NCBI GenBank assembly: GCA_040954595.2
Contig: CM082582.2
Coordinates: forward strand, 9,610,001 to 9,674,000
Source of the DNA: Balanoglossus misakiensis
Lineage: Eukaryota; Hemichordata
Reading direction: 5' to 3'
Length of the DNA stretch: 64,000 nucleotides
Each line of letters begins with the position of its first letter. Position 1 is the first letter of the stretch. This document shows, piece by piece, positions 47,801-60,955 of the stretch. A program made the translations under genes and the position numbers. The notes beneath the pieces were generated by a model. It searched no databases, had not been told where the DNA came from, and worked only from the letters and a program-made list of their open reading frames with translations.

Positions 47801-50800
47801 CCCTTCCTCATCACTGACCAGTCGTTTGCAGTTCTTGAAGGCAGTGTAACCATCTTTGCCCTGAGCTACGTAGGCTTTGGTACACAGCCGGTATTTCTAG
47901 AGATTCACAAACATACAAAGAAATCAGAAATCCACATTCAGTTAGAGTCATGCAACCAACTATCACCTTTTTTCAAACATTTTGTTTGAAAATCAGTGAC
48001 TTCAGTGACATTCTTTCAATTTGCAAATAAAAATAAAATTCACTTTCTTCTGTACATGTACATGAAAAGAAGCTTATTTCTATTCCGACTTCAGGTTTTT
48101 CGAGTCGACAATTGAACAATATCAACCCTCTTTTCAGCTTTTAACAGCTTTCTGCTGTATCACTGAAAGCCTTTTTAAAACACATCTGCGATAACTCAAT
48201 GATAAAACGCAATATATACAAAATGTTCACTGATGTAAATAAGTCAACGCAGTAACCTACTTTGCCTGAGCAAAATATATATAAGTCCCTCAAATCATAT
48301 CTGTTCCCTTTACCTTATTTGGAAGTAAATGTTCTCCTTCAATAATGACTGTAAATGGATCAATTCTCTCTCCGGGCTCAGCATCAGGATCAAACCCGAA
48401 TCTCACGGCAGACACCTGCGGGAATCTACCTTCATGTTTGGGATACTGACTGACACCATTCTCTAGTGCTTCCAGTAAATCTTTACCTGCAAACAATACT
48501 TTCCCTGTTTAATTACCGGTGTAAGTTTTAAAATACTCAAAAGTAAACACCGTCCATAACTGTAGTCAGCAAACAAGTCATCTGATGGAGAGAAAATGAT
48601 TTCTCTTTTATTTCCACTATGAACATTTGATAGCCATCCATGCATCCAAGAGAAGGAAATACGAAAACTTACAATGAATTAAAATTAAATTAAAATGTCA
48701 GTTACCATTTATAGCAAATTATTTCGATTTTGATGAAGTTTTGCTGTACTCGTAATGCATGTCAATTTTCATAGAAAGACTACATTTAATAAAACACAGT
48801 ACCCTAACCTGAAATCATACAGCATCTTGAAGAATTTCACCAAAACTGACCCTAAACCTAACTCTCACCCTCTACATCTCTTGTATAGTAAAGGCAAACA
48901 AAAATTATTTCCCACCTGTAACTTCTAGTACAACCAAGGAATCTACCAATGGAAGAATATGCATCAGATCTCTCTTTTTGAATTCCCCCTCTGAGTGTAT
49001 CCTGTCTGATCTGAATGTGCCAGAATTTAACAACGCCACATCAGCCTGGGTTGCTTCTAGCATAATATCTGTGACAAAATTACCTGGAAATACGAATACA
49101 GAAATAATCATTGTGAGTGTGTGTTTGCCTTTTATTGCCGGTATGATATTATAACATTGAGATTCTGTTGTATCAGGTGATTGTGTACAAATGTTAAGGT
49201 TGCTTTTTTCAAAATGAACTACTGGCAAATGAAATCTATTCAATTGGGTATTGTGTATGAATGCAAAGGTTAACTGCGCACTGAATGTTTCCATTACCCA
49301 GCATGCCAAGTATAACTCTGGCCTACTTTTTTGGTCACAGAAAAAACGATCAAGTTAACCCACTTGGCTGCCACACTTTGGATTAACCCAACTGATTTCG
49401 ACATCACAAAGGGACCTGTCGAGAGGTGAACTGCAGTTGACGGGGTTATCAACAGTCACTTCGCACAGATACATAATGCAATTAATTCCCCACAAAGGAT
49501 GGTGAGGAGGTTTACATCACAGTTGAACTGCAGATAGTTTGCGTGTGCAGATATCTGAATGGATTTATCATCCCGTACCACCTTTCCATTTTTCACATAC
49601 TCACCCAAATTTGTCTCCCCTGTACGAATGCTGGAAAACCTGCCATCCAGATCCACTTCAATGTAGCCTAAATTACCCTCCATCTCCTTGGCCACGATTT
49701 CTACAAAAGACAAAAGTCACACGGAAACGCGCACACAGTTTGCAAGGTGAACGACTGGCCACTTAAACCAGCAGTCCTGTCAAAACGTTCAATAAAGTGT
49801 TCATTCATTAATTTCGAATTGTGGAAAGCAATTAAGTGCCTAAAGTACCTCAAATAATACAGCCGGGTCTGAGTGACAGCCTAACTGAAGAATTAATTTG
49901 TTCCTTTTCAAAAAACCAGCACAATTTCTGTCATTACTTCCACTGTCGGTGGAGCATTTTTAGGCTTTAACACATGTTCAGCACTGCCAACAAGGATATT
50001 GGCTTTTTGCTTAATTTGCCTAGAAATGTTTTTTAGGCTGCCTGAAATTGACTGGTGAATTTATACCGCAAACAGGTGAAATGTATCCCTTCATGACTGG
50101 TACTTCCTTTCATCGGAATGTTTTCCGGAGTGTTAGAGTCGTGCATTTAGAGTCTCAAAATCTCAGACTCCTCACTGATGAATGAATTTTGCATTCTGCT
50201 CAAGGAGATGCCTTAGCAACCAAACACAGAAAACTGCCAGGGAAAAATTCAATGTCAAATATATTTACCCCTGACTGATTCTGGAATATCTACCCTGTTT
50301 AATAAAGTCATCTTTTTCAATTTGAAAATTTGATTAATAATCCCTAAAAACGTAGCTGTAGGCAAAATTCTGACAATGACTGATAATATGATTTGGTTGT
50401 GTTCATGAGCAAAATCCAAGGAAGAGGCCAGTAGCTGCTTATTTTTCTCTCGATAGCCAGGGTCAAACTGACCCCAATTTTGGGCTTCTGCAGTCTTCTA
50501 CAAACCTTGGTAGGCATCAACGATTTCTTTCATGTCCGCATCCTCTTCAATATCTGATGTCACATTGACTTTCTCGGTGCACACCGAAATTGCATTCAGC
50601 GCAAACTCGATGGTGACCCTGGTCATGGTTCGAAAATCGCTGCCACTCTTCACAATGGGTTTGCCATTCACCTGGGATGTTATGCAGTACACGTACAGAA
50701 AATGAGATGCAGTCAACTCTACGCATCATAATTTAAAGAAAGTTCCAGCCAAGTAATATGATAAGAAAGGCTGACACACGCACTGTTTGTTTTATTTGTT

Positions 50801-53800
50801 TAACCAACTTCCATCAAACTGCAGACGCAGTGAATGAGTTAATTGTTGGCTTTGGAAAACAAACCAAACTCTGTGATTTCACACCTAAGGATTCCTTCTC
50901 TTTCATATCCTTTCAATTCATGTTTACACAACTGTCTGCTCTGGTAGATTACTGCAGGTTCGCAAACAACCGCAAAATACCATAAAACACACAGGAAAAT
51001 CCTTTTGGGCTGTCACTTAAATGAATGCACAGTTGGCATCGTACACTTAGCAGTCACAGATCGATTTTAATGCTAAATGGAAAACAAGTTGAAAATGTTA
51101 AAACGGTCAAACATTGAAAAACTCATCACTGGGCTGATTGCCTTGAAACTAGTCTTTATGTATCTTTATGGAAGAGCTTACATGCATATTCATGTCATGC
51201 ATGGTAGAACATTAGTGTCATTGATCATAAATCTTTAGGGGAAAGCCAAATGCATTAGATACATGTATAGCAATATTTACCCTTTTGACTTCATAGTCAT
51301 GGTCATGGCCACCCAAGATTAAATCTATTTCATCAACACACTGAGCCAACCTGATGTCATTAGGCCATCTCATATGAGTAAGTGCTATCACATAATCAGC
51401 TCCCTACAGGTGAATACAAAAATATACAAAGTGGTATTAAAAGTAACAAAGTAAACTTGATTCAAGTCTGTGATTTCAATCATTAAAGGATATACGTACA
51501 CTGTCACTACGTGTCTTGCCTTCACATGCATGTTTTGACTTTTCACAGTCTGTTACTTAGTTACCAAATTATTCCAATATTTCAAGCACCCAAATACATG
51601 CTCAAACAAATGCATTAATGTAATTTAGCTATTGTAATAGTTAACATCCTTTAAATTTTTTTGGCAAATTCATCAATTTTATTGTACGACCACATTTTTT
51701 TCTTTCTATTTGCACATACAGTCCTTAAAACACTTCTTGTTTGAATTGATGCTGTATATCATTTTGCAATCCATTAAGAATCTTCATAATTTAACTCTTT
51801 GTGAAAAAGAATTCACAATTTTTACCTGTTGCTTGAGCTCCCTAGCCAATCTACGACCATGGGTAACGTAATCGAGGTAAGTCAGGTCCTCTCTGTCGAT
51901 GGTTGCCAAGGTAACCAACCACTCCTCCTCCACTAAACCAATAATTCCAAGCTGTTGATGAAATTAAAAAAGTGACATTATCAGATTATATCATGCAACT
52001 CTCACACTTGGCTACTCCATGTATTCTGTGTCACCTTGAAGAAACTCTGTGAAGAATGAAACCTCCCGATGCAATTTCCTGAATGCTGCACACACTTCTA
52101 CTCTAAGTACAAATGCACTTTTCAAGTACTCATATTTCCAACAGTCAGACATGCATCTCGTGTCAATGTCTACAAACATCACAAACTCAATAAATGCATG
52201 AATTTTAATGTCAATGATTAAGTGGAATGGTAGTGATGTGAATGTATAAGTGATCGTGACTCCTAATCCTTCCGTCCAGGTTTATTGTCCAAACCTTTCA
52301 TACATGTGAGTCACAAAAGCAGGCGTATTTTAATCAATGACATGTGGCGTTTCAAGTTTTACCCAGGAGAGGCCATGAAAATGCTTTTGGCAACTGCAGA
52401 CAGGTGGCATACACACAACGTAAATGGTTGCCTGGCCTCCCCACCAGCAAACAATTACAAGTATAGCGCTACTTTCTACATTTGAAATGCATCCTTTGTT
52501 GTGCATTTTTTTTCATATGCCTGACTCAGCAGACAGGATTTCCTCTGCCCGAGACACAGCGAGACAGAACTTCAGTGGTATCATCTAATTTCCTTTGCCA
52601 TTGTTGTATGCTGAGAATATTGAAAGGAATTAGCCACTGCTGAGGATGAATGGTAAAAGCTGTACTGAAGGCAATATATACTAAGGGCCAGTCTCAAATT
52701 ATCACATCTGTTCAAAAAAACCTTAATTCTTAGTGGATAAGAAAGTGACTCAACATTCAAAAGTCGTAAAAGACATCAAGCATATCTGATTAACTCTCGT
52801 GAGTGCGTGGCCAATGTGTGTCTTGATAAGGATCAGAAAGAGTTCAGCTCTTCGGCTTAATGATGTCAATACCTTTTTTCCAGACCACTCTATGATGTGT
52901 CTGACCAGCCCATCTGCCAATGGCTCCTCTGTTAGATTATCAAGCACATTGCTCATCAACCAAGGGAAGTTGGTTTCCATGACAAAGTCATTCAACTCAT
53001 CCACACCAAAATCTGAATGTCACAAAAAGAAATCAATGATCCCATTTGAACTGACAATACACACATTTGCAGGTTTCTTTGTACTATCTGTCTGAAAAGA
53101 TCTGTCTATCTGTTCATCTGTCTGTAGAGATCTGTCTGTCTGTCTGTCTGCGTTTAACTAAATCTTTTGCAGGATGTAACAATTGTATGTTAGAGTTTGA
53201 ATTTCCTAGAAAGCCTTGATATTAAAATATAGAGAATGTCTGAGCATTACTAAAAATAGTAACACATATCTCCATGTGTCAAGTTTTTGTTTCTCAGATT
53301 TCACTTCAAGGTTTTCAGGTGCCAAATGGATTGTTGACCATGTACAAACATCTGGATTTCTTTACAATCTATCGCAGCCTCTGACATTTAAGGACGGAAA
53401 GTCCACATTTACCCATCAAGCTGTTAATGCATGCATCCACACAACTCAGGCAAATATCACAAATTCACAGGCATTTAATTATTTAGAGTTATTGGCTCGG
53501 GTTTCATTCATGCATTAAGAGTGCAAGTATACACTTTTTTTCATCAATATTCACATTCCGCAAGGATATGGGTTCATGGCAATATGTCTCAATGAAATCT
53601 AGCTGTACCTGGATAAAAAAAAGACATGCAACTTACCAAACTCGTGGTTTCCGTAGACAGCAGCGTGGACTTTCAGTGCGTTCAATATCGGCAACATTTG
53701 CCGGCCTCTGGTAACGTTACTCACTGGCAACACAAGCAAACAAATTCCCAATTAAAAGTGAAAACAAACTGATAAAACATACTAACTGTTGGTGAGAGTA

Positions 53801-56800
53801 TTAAATCACCTTGGAAAATTCATGGAAACAGAAATTTGATGAAAGTCACATTCTCTTTGCTCAATTCATCGCAGACGTAATTAAGATTTACGATTTAATA
53901 TATATTGCATTTTATTGAGGACTAACCCCGCTGTGATGGTTAATCAGTCTACAAGGCAGTACTATGAACACAAAATTGCTCTAACTGTAAAAAGACAAAC
54001 CCATCAAGACGTCTTTTGAAATCCAAATTGCAATATGTGCAGGCAAACAAATCCAAAGTAATTTACTTTGTTTATGCAGCCAATTTTAATGTAGCTGTGA
54101 CAGAAGCCTGGAATTATGCACTCTGCAGGTATATAAATATATACCCTCGGTGATGCGATTTTATGTTTAGCAGATGGATTATTGGATGGTTGATCTGCAT
54201 TCAAAAGGTAGCAACACGGCAATGTTTGCGTATGCCCTCTTCAGTGCCACATCCCCGCATTCCCAATAAACTACGTTATTTGAATCCCGTCTACCACGGA
54301 GACGCCGCAAACTTTTCTTCTGAGGGCCACGGAGGAAATTCGAGCTGTTTATCCTAGCCGGGTACACACCCTCTTACGAGATTCAATGATGTCGTACAGG
54401 TAACATGACATCTTTTATGAAATAACTGCCCCCGCATGTAACGATCACTACAGCGCTCTCGTAAATCCACTCTCCTCAATTTCTGGAATCCATTACATTC
54501 AGTGTTATATCAACTGCTTTGGAGCATATCTGGAGAGAGTCAGCTGAAATGGCTGGTTTTAGTTTTATGCATAGCTATCCCCAGCCATTGGTTTTTTTCT
54601 CTCAGACATACTGACATAATATCTCTTTATAAGGGCTGACATTTAGATTGTATTTGCACAGTACTATTAAAACTAAACCACAGTGAAATGAGTGAGACTT
54701 TACCACAATGGGACTGACAGGCCAGCGGTATAACAGGAAAAAATACTTCATTAGGCAAGAAAATAAGAGACGAAACCATAGTTACAAAGTAATATCACCC
54801 TGGTCATAAAACTATGAATCTATAAAACATTTCTGAAATTACGTAAAGACACTACATTAATACCCTTAGGGATCTGTGAATAGTTCTGCAGCTCTCTAAG
54901 GCAAGGGTTCGTTTTCATTTAATTCAAGGCTACGAAAGTTGCTATGGCATCAACAGGTACAAATCTGAATGCCGATTACAAACATGTCCTAATAAAACTC
55001 TTTTTATGCTACTAGCCTTCGATTTCACCTACAACATACAATACAATACTCCTTCACCCTACCACTATACACTCTAAATTATACTTTCTAAACCTTCTAA
55101 AGCAATTTCAGACTGAACTTCCTGTCTACTTTTGCACATGTTACAGGTGAGCACAGGTCAGGGTTTCTTCTGAAAACGATGGCACATATAAATGTTTTCC
55201 ATGAGTATCTACAGCACTGCATAAATATTTCAACAATAATGAAATAAATCAATATTACTGGGAACTCAGGCCTGGAAGTGTTAAACTTGAATTTATCTTT
55301 GTACATTTCATGAAGGTATTTGTTCAAATGCAAAAAATATATTTATTTATTTGCTGATGCAAAAGATACTCAGTCACTCATTGAAAGATGCTTAGGAGTA
55401 GACTCATTTATTCACAGCAAGTTATGGAGGAGAGACATTCAACACTTACTCATCGATGGATTCAGACAATCTCCAGAAAACAGCAGCAAGGGGTTAACAT
55501 GTTGCAGCTCTTTGATAGCTGTGGCAAAGCGAGCTGCTCCCCCGACTGGCTCCACATCGCCTGGTTCGATGTTGTACACGTCGTTAAAATGCAAAATTGT
55601 TATGACTTCAGGTGAGAAGGTTGTGTACATTGCTCGTATTTCTGCCGACAGCTTGCGTCGAGAAGAAGTTTTCCGGTCCAACGTGGATAGGGATTCATTG
55701 AAACCTGTCATCATGAAGACATAAGTGATAAAAAAGATTTCATAATTCAACTTGAGAGTGTGTACAATCAGTTTTCTTCAACTGCTAGTATCTGTACTGC
55801 ATTTTGAGGCCAAACACCAATCAGATTACAACTTAGAATTGGTGAAGTCTAGAATTTCCATGCAAGTATAGAATTTCCACATCCCACCATCAGACTGTTT
55901 GCTTCCAGACATACCAAGCTGCAGTTTTTGCACTACTTCATCTGAAAGGCAATCATTTCACTCCCAATTTCCATTTATGTCTATTTGCACAGCTCAGATA
56001 TTTTTGAAGTCCAACGTAATGTATATTTTCCTTGACACATCAAAGCACCAGCCTACTAATATAACATTTATTAAGTTAGCTGTAACTAATCAAGTTTTCA
56101 ATGTCATTCCGTGGATTTGATTATTTTGTGTCCACTGTGTGCTGGCATTAATCTTGTGAAAGAAAATGCATTTACCACTTTGAATTTCCATGGCGGTTTT
56201 TAATTGTCGGGGCTGGAGTTAAATGAACGTGGATCAACTTTGGCACCTGTTGGACACATGGCAACAGTTGCCATTGACAACAGGAAACATATACACCCAG
56301 ACACTCGCAACAGGATGCCTGCATGTAACTCCAATAGCATGTTTTTAAAATATAAGGCCGTGAATTTAGTTGATGATAAAAAACTGCTGAGTCAGCATTT
56401 TTTCGCCAATGGTTTTTCATATGAATCCACAAGCAAAAAAAAAAAAAAAAAACAGCCTGCAGTTGAAAGTTAGTATGAAACAATGATAATTATAGAGCAA
56501 ACACATACACATGATTCTGATTTGAATGATTTGTATGCAAGTGATTTTCAATGGCTTGTAATTAACTTCTGCTTTGGGCATTTGATAAAAACGAACTATC
56601 CTCGTCATCACAGTGCTTCTCTCTAAACACTGCTTTTCTTTCATAGTCTACCTTTGTTGAATCCACAGTCCAACATTAAAAGCAAATTGCTGTATTTATG
56701 TATCATTCAAACTGACAAGTGACTCATTAAAATCTTTTTTTTTTAAAGTTTCTCATTGTAGTGAAACCAAAGCAAGGAAATTTACCACTTTAGTCACACA

Positions 56801-58042
56801 ACTTAACAGTCACCATACACGCATATACTGAAGCCCCTGTCTGGGTAAAAGTACCCAAGGCTATCAGTTTCTGGAATGTACTTAAAATCGTAAGTGTAAG
56901 GGGCTGTCACTCTTAGCCTAGGGCTATTTCTATAAATTGCTGCATAATCGAATTATTTTGGGGAAATGATACATGCACAAATCCTAGCAGTCTGGACTGT
57001 TGTATGCCAGTCAAACACATCCATTTTGCCTTAGCAACAATCACATTACAAATTGTTTACACACATAATAATTGCAGTTACTGAATACAAAGTCTTGAGC
57101 ATGGCTATCAAACAGAACTTACTGTACAAATAGCACTGGATTTCAAGGCCCTTGAATTCATTAATTGTTCTGAGGTTGCTATGCTTACATTGGAATTTCT
57201 GAGAATTTTTTTCAAATATTTTTTGGGTTAAAAAGATGAAAAGTAGCATTAATAACAGACACATGAAAACACAAATTTTGGCATAGATGCATTAAATAAA
57301 GTCTCTGCAAAAGAGCATTGATTTTTGCTAACCTAATTGTAAGTTAGACATATTTTTGATACAGCCTTTTTAATTTTATCCATTCTACTGTAAGATAACA
57401 GGTTCATATCAATCTATTTCCGGCCTGTTTTCTGTTATGTAATTTACAGTTAAAGAATAATGTTTAATAGAGTGTGTTCGCAACTTTCACAGAATTCAAA
57501 ATATTATTACCCTCGTTTCCTGATGATTCAAACCAAAAAAATTTGGTGCTCCAGACCCCAAAATCCCTCTACAGAGACGCACGTAGGTACAAACGCCGGG
57601 CATCTGTACGTGACAATTTTACTGTAGCAGACGACAAAAATCCGGTTGCTTTGATTCTCTCGCTCCGTTTATACTTCGCAGACACGCCAGTCTGTGTTTT
57701 TTCATTCGCAACTAATATAATGATATACAGACTCAGTCAATAAGTACCCGGCACTAGTCATTTGCCGATATGGGGCATGTCATGTAACTTGTAAGTTTCG
57801 ATCTGAAATCGACAACCACCCGACACCAAAAATGCCTCTGTGACGCCCGTATCATTTTAAATCGTATGATGGTCCCACGTTTTATCGAACTATATCCGGC
57901 AACTGACTGCAGAGAAACTCTCTAATTTTAAACTCATAGTACTGAGTGAAATGTAACGATTTCACTGTTAAAAGCCGGCCGCTGTAATCGTGATGTTTTT
58001 ATAAGTTTATACGACCACCCAGTACTCACCATTCCACCGCAT
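44886..58042 (-). CDS. 5'-nucleotidase-type metallophosphoesterase with acidic linker and C-terminal ankyrin repeats
   Basis: Fifteen exons chain in consistent phase: 58030-58042, 55450-55704, 53637-53723, 52873-53012, 51826-51951, 51281-51403, 50506-50671, 49605-49700, 48916-49083, 48314-48486, 47694-47896, 46427-46641, 45547-46274, 45262-45420 and 44886-45086. They predict 950 residues. Exon 1 codes only for MRWN plus one base. The catalytic half has ITILHFNDVYNIE, LLLFSGDCLNPS, VYGNHEFDFG, ALTHMRWPND and GGHDHDYEV. The 5'-nucleotidase C-terminal domain has NSGTFRSDRI and GKDGYTAFKNCKRL. No signal peptide is visible, so it is probably intracellular. Exon 13 alone encodes about 240 residues rich in Asp, Glu and Ser. 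The last two exons carry ankyrin repeats (KTVLHVAAECNATCVARYLL; VTPLMIASQHGHVSVAQLLL). Invertebrate proteins of this group are often labelled mannosylglucosyl-3-phosphoglycerate phosphatase-like; the real substrate is unknown. Confidence 0.87.
53103..53151. repeat. TCTG microsatellite with TCTA/TTCA variants
   Basis: Imperfect then perfect TCTG units lie in an intron of the phosphoesterase-ankyrin gene. Low-complexity sequence. Confidence 0.7.
56434..56452. repeat. Poly-A run in the first intron
   Basis: An A homopolymer of about 18 bases lies in intron 1 (55705-58029) of the phosphoesterase-ankyrin gene. It could be the tail of an old retroposed copy, but no target-site duplication was identified. 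Confidence 0.6.
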
Positions 58043-58856
58043 TTTGGCGCGGTCATCTTGACTGGCGGAACATCCCATTTCCAGAAATACTTTCAAATGG
58101 AGAAATAATCGAACTTTCACTTCAGAATTATGTCTTAGTTATATACACAAAAAATGAATGCTTTGGATCAAAACACGTCCGCCAAATCCAATTTGCATCG
58201 TTGTTTTTAACAGAAGTTCTACGGATGAGGGAACTTGGTCTACATCTTCCAGTCCGTGGAAGACAACTTCGTGCTCTCGGTAACATTCATACTGTGCGGA
58301 ATTCTTGTTCATCACGTTATCTCCATCTCAGACTTCGGGTCGTATGTTCAAAACTGTAAATAACCATGGAAGGAATAACGCATGATCACGTCCCATCCTA
58401 GTCTGCCAGCACCATCCCAACTGGGAAATGTACATGGGACTCGCCGTCACGTCGTCGTCGTCCGGCTGAGAAAGTGAAGAAATTACGCATGCGCTCTGAA
58501 GTTCAGGAAAGGAGAATCGATTAGCGGAAGGGTTGCCACGGAAACCGGCAAGCTTTGCTTGTCGAAGATGGCACCACAAATTAATTAGCAAACACATCCG
58601 TTGGCAATGGAAACCGTAGCCGTATTCAGACACCAATTTTGCGGGCAGTTATATTTCTCTCACGTACGTCTGATCAAAGTTTGATTCCATTATTATTTAA
58701 ACGGGAATAAATGATTATTCACCGTTTTAAATCCAAAAGCAAAGCAATTACATCACAGAGAAAAAATAAGAAGAAAGGTAAAAGGCAGCTTATATACAAG
58801 AGTGAGTTAATTGCTTTCGTGCCAACTGTTTTCTGGCAAAGGTAGCCCACAACGAG

Positions 58857-58915
58857 AATTTTGACTTCACATCTATAGATTTTATTCATAATTTTCTGAT
58901 TGTGAAGTCAAAATT
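58857..58915. repeat. Foldback inverted repeat, 15-bp arms
   Basis: The arm AATTTTGACTTCACA (58857-58871) is the exact reverse complement of TGTGAAGTCAAAATT (58901-58915), with 29 bases between. The size suits a tiny foldback or MITE remnant. No coding content was seen. Confidence 0.75.
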
Positions 58916-59079
58916 TTTATATTCTTTCGACACTTTTGGACGAGAAACAAGTTGCCGAAACACATCATCCCAAATCAGAAACTCTTGAGGGCGCCATTCT
59001 GCAGAAAGAAGTGCGCATTCACATCGATTTTGGGTTATAAAAACACTTCTGGGGACTGTCTGTGCACACCTATATCAGC

Positions 59080-59150
59080 TGATCCATTGGCTCAGTTGGT
59101 AGAGCATCCTACATTAATAGGAAAAGTGTTCCTGCATGGGTACTTTCCTT
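59080..59150 (+). repeat. Degenerate tRNA-like / SINE-head remnant
   Basis: TGGCTCAGTTGGTAGAGCATC (59088-59108) matches a tRNA D-arm with internal promoter A box almost perfectly. At about 38 bases further on, where a B box would fall, there is only AGTGTTCCTGCAT, which lacks the GGTTCGANTCC consensus, and no acceptor stem pairs. It is therefore a decayed tRNA or the head of a tRNA-derived SINE. Confidence 0.4.
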
Positions 59151-59340
59151 CAAAACACTACCAACCAACAACTGCAAGCTCAGTAAGATTTGATTGAAAT
59201 ATTTATTGCCAAAACACGTTGTAAACATACAGTAACTGTTGTAAGTGTAAAAATAAGTTAAACTTTCATAACATCTGTCACATAAAAAATATGACAATAG
59301 AATACAAATTGTCAGAAAAAGAGTATTCAGTGTTTGGTGG

Positions 59341-60955
59341 TCATGAATCATTGCCAGCAGCATCTTCTAAAATCTTTCTTTTCCATTCCTCATAATCGTC
59401 AGTTTTGGATTTTTTCCGTGGTGATCTACTGAGTCCGAGTGTCTGCTGTGAAGTTGTGCCAGCCTCTGAAAACAAGAGTGAAAATCTCAATTCAACATAC
59501 ACAGGATATTTGTCACAGGACTGATGTGAGAAAAGTTACACTTACTCATATTGTTTGTTTGAGATCTCTTTAATATCACAGGAAAATAAAATCTGATCGG
59601 TTCCGAGATTTATAACATAAATATATTCTATATCCATATTAATGATTTCTTGATACCTTCAAAAGATTTTTCTAAATCTTCAACCCAATGATGTGGTCTT
59701 TTTCCATTCGTTGCCTTTTTATCATCTGTGAAGGACAAAGTCAGAATTCAATAGAAAATACAAGGGGCGTGAAAAACAAAACATACACAACATAAAATAG
59801 AAAAGGGGCTGAAATGAAAACAGAAGCAATATTGATAATAGCTGCAGATTTCAACTTAAAATAACATACATGTACCTAAAATTTTCTTGGCATGTGTCTC
59901 CATGGCATTGTACAATTTGTCAAATGTTGATTTTTTTATTCCCGCGAGACCAATTATCTTACTTTTATCAATCTTCACTTTTAAGCATCTGTGGATTTTA
60001 AAAAAAGAAAGGGATTTTATGCTTTCAATCAATGTCTCTGACATGAGCCCATACATAAAACTTAACACAAGCCTTATCATGTCAAATTCAATGAAAATTG
60101 GATGAAGTGGTTTTTGTAACCTGCAAGCTGTATACACTGCTACTGTTGGATACATTGGTTGACTGAAGTCTACACCATCTTCTTGTCCTTCGATCTCTGA
60201 ACTCTGTGTCTCTGACATATACCTGCAAAGAATGTAAAATAACACAGAAGATGAATGCAAGACCATACACACATAAAAGTACCAGGATGTAACGTCATGT
60301 TAAGTCATATAGTGGCCCATTCTTTCAAGACTTTCAAGATAAATCTACCTTTGAACAATTTTCTCTGCAAGGGAAGTTGTCTGCACACAGCCAAACTGTA
60401 CCGCTACTTCTCGCGCTGTCAGCTTGGGTTGAAGATCCAAGGCATTTTCTAGAGTCTTTAGTGTGAGAGTATACACTTTCTTTTTCACCCCGGACAGTTT
60501 GACAGCAACACCCTAAAACAGAGTGACAAGCAAAGGTGATGATTTGGTGAATGTGCCAAAAAACATCTTTACAATGTAATTTCCATGTTGTCACAAACCT
60601 TGTCAATGTGATGCTCAAGAGAAGATGCAGCCAAGTCAAGACACATCACAGCTTTGCAAGAACCGGACATGTTCAACGCTGCAAAGTTGCTGGACGTCAA
60701 CCGTACTTCACACAAACGTAGCAACTCTTCGGACTTTCTGCAGTGAACAAAATATTGCAATGATTAAAAATGCAACATACATCATGTCTGTTTCAACTCG
60801 TCATTCCTTATGTACGTGCAAGATCAGCAAAATCAGAATGTCTGATTAAAATAAAAACACGAAAATCACACGTCATATGACAAAGGGTACCTTATTATTT
60901 TACTCGAATTAATGCCGAGCTTGGCTGCGAGGTGATTTATAACTTGCCCTTCCAT
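59341..60955 (-). CDS. ORC6: Origin recognition complex subunit 6
   Basis: The minus-strand exons start at ATG 60955 (exon 1, 60891-60955, MEGQVINHLAAKLGINS). They continue with KSEELLRLCEVRL and KAVMCLDLAASSLEHHIDK (TFIIB-like cyclin fold 1), then GVAVKLSGVKKKVY and LTAREVAVQFGC. Next come DFSQPMYPTVAVYTACR and KVKIDKSKIIGLAGIKKSTF (fold 2), and the conserved C-terminal helix DDYEEWKRKILEDAAGNDS. That helix is the known ORC3-contacting peptide of metazoan ORC6. A basic SPRKKSK segment before it could be a nuclear localisation signal. ORC6 acts in origin licensing and cytokinesis in the nucleus and at septins. It lies head to head with VPS35, with about 190 bp between start codons. Confidence 0.95.

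Larger units (their letters stand above)
58043..59340. other. Intergenic region between the phosphoesterase-ankyrin gene and ORC6
   Basis: It contains the upstream region of the phosphoesterase-ankyrin gene, a 15-bp-arm inverted repeat (58857-58915) and a tRNA-like A-box sequence (59088-59108), both listed separately. No coding exon could be supported. Confidence 0.5.

Noticed and set aside
58328-58636. A 102-codon minus-strand frame upstream of the phosphoesterase-ankyrin gene
   Set aside because: No domain, no signal peptide, no acceptor in phase with the next exon; may at most be untranslated leader.
59080-59150. Functional tRNA gene
   Set aside because: The B box is missing and the acceptor and anticodon stems cannot be paired.
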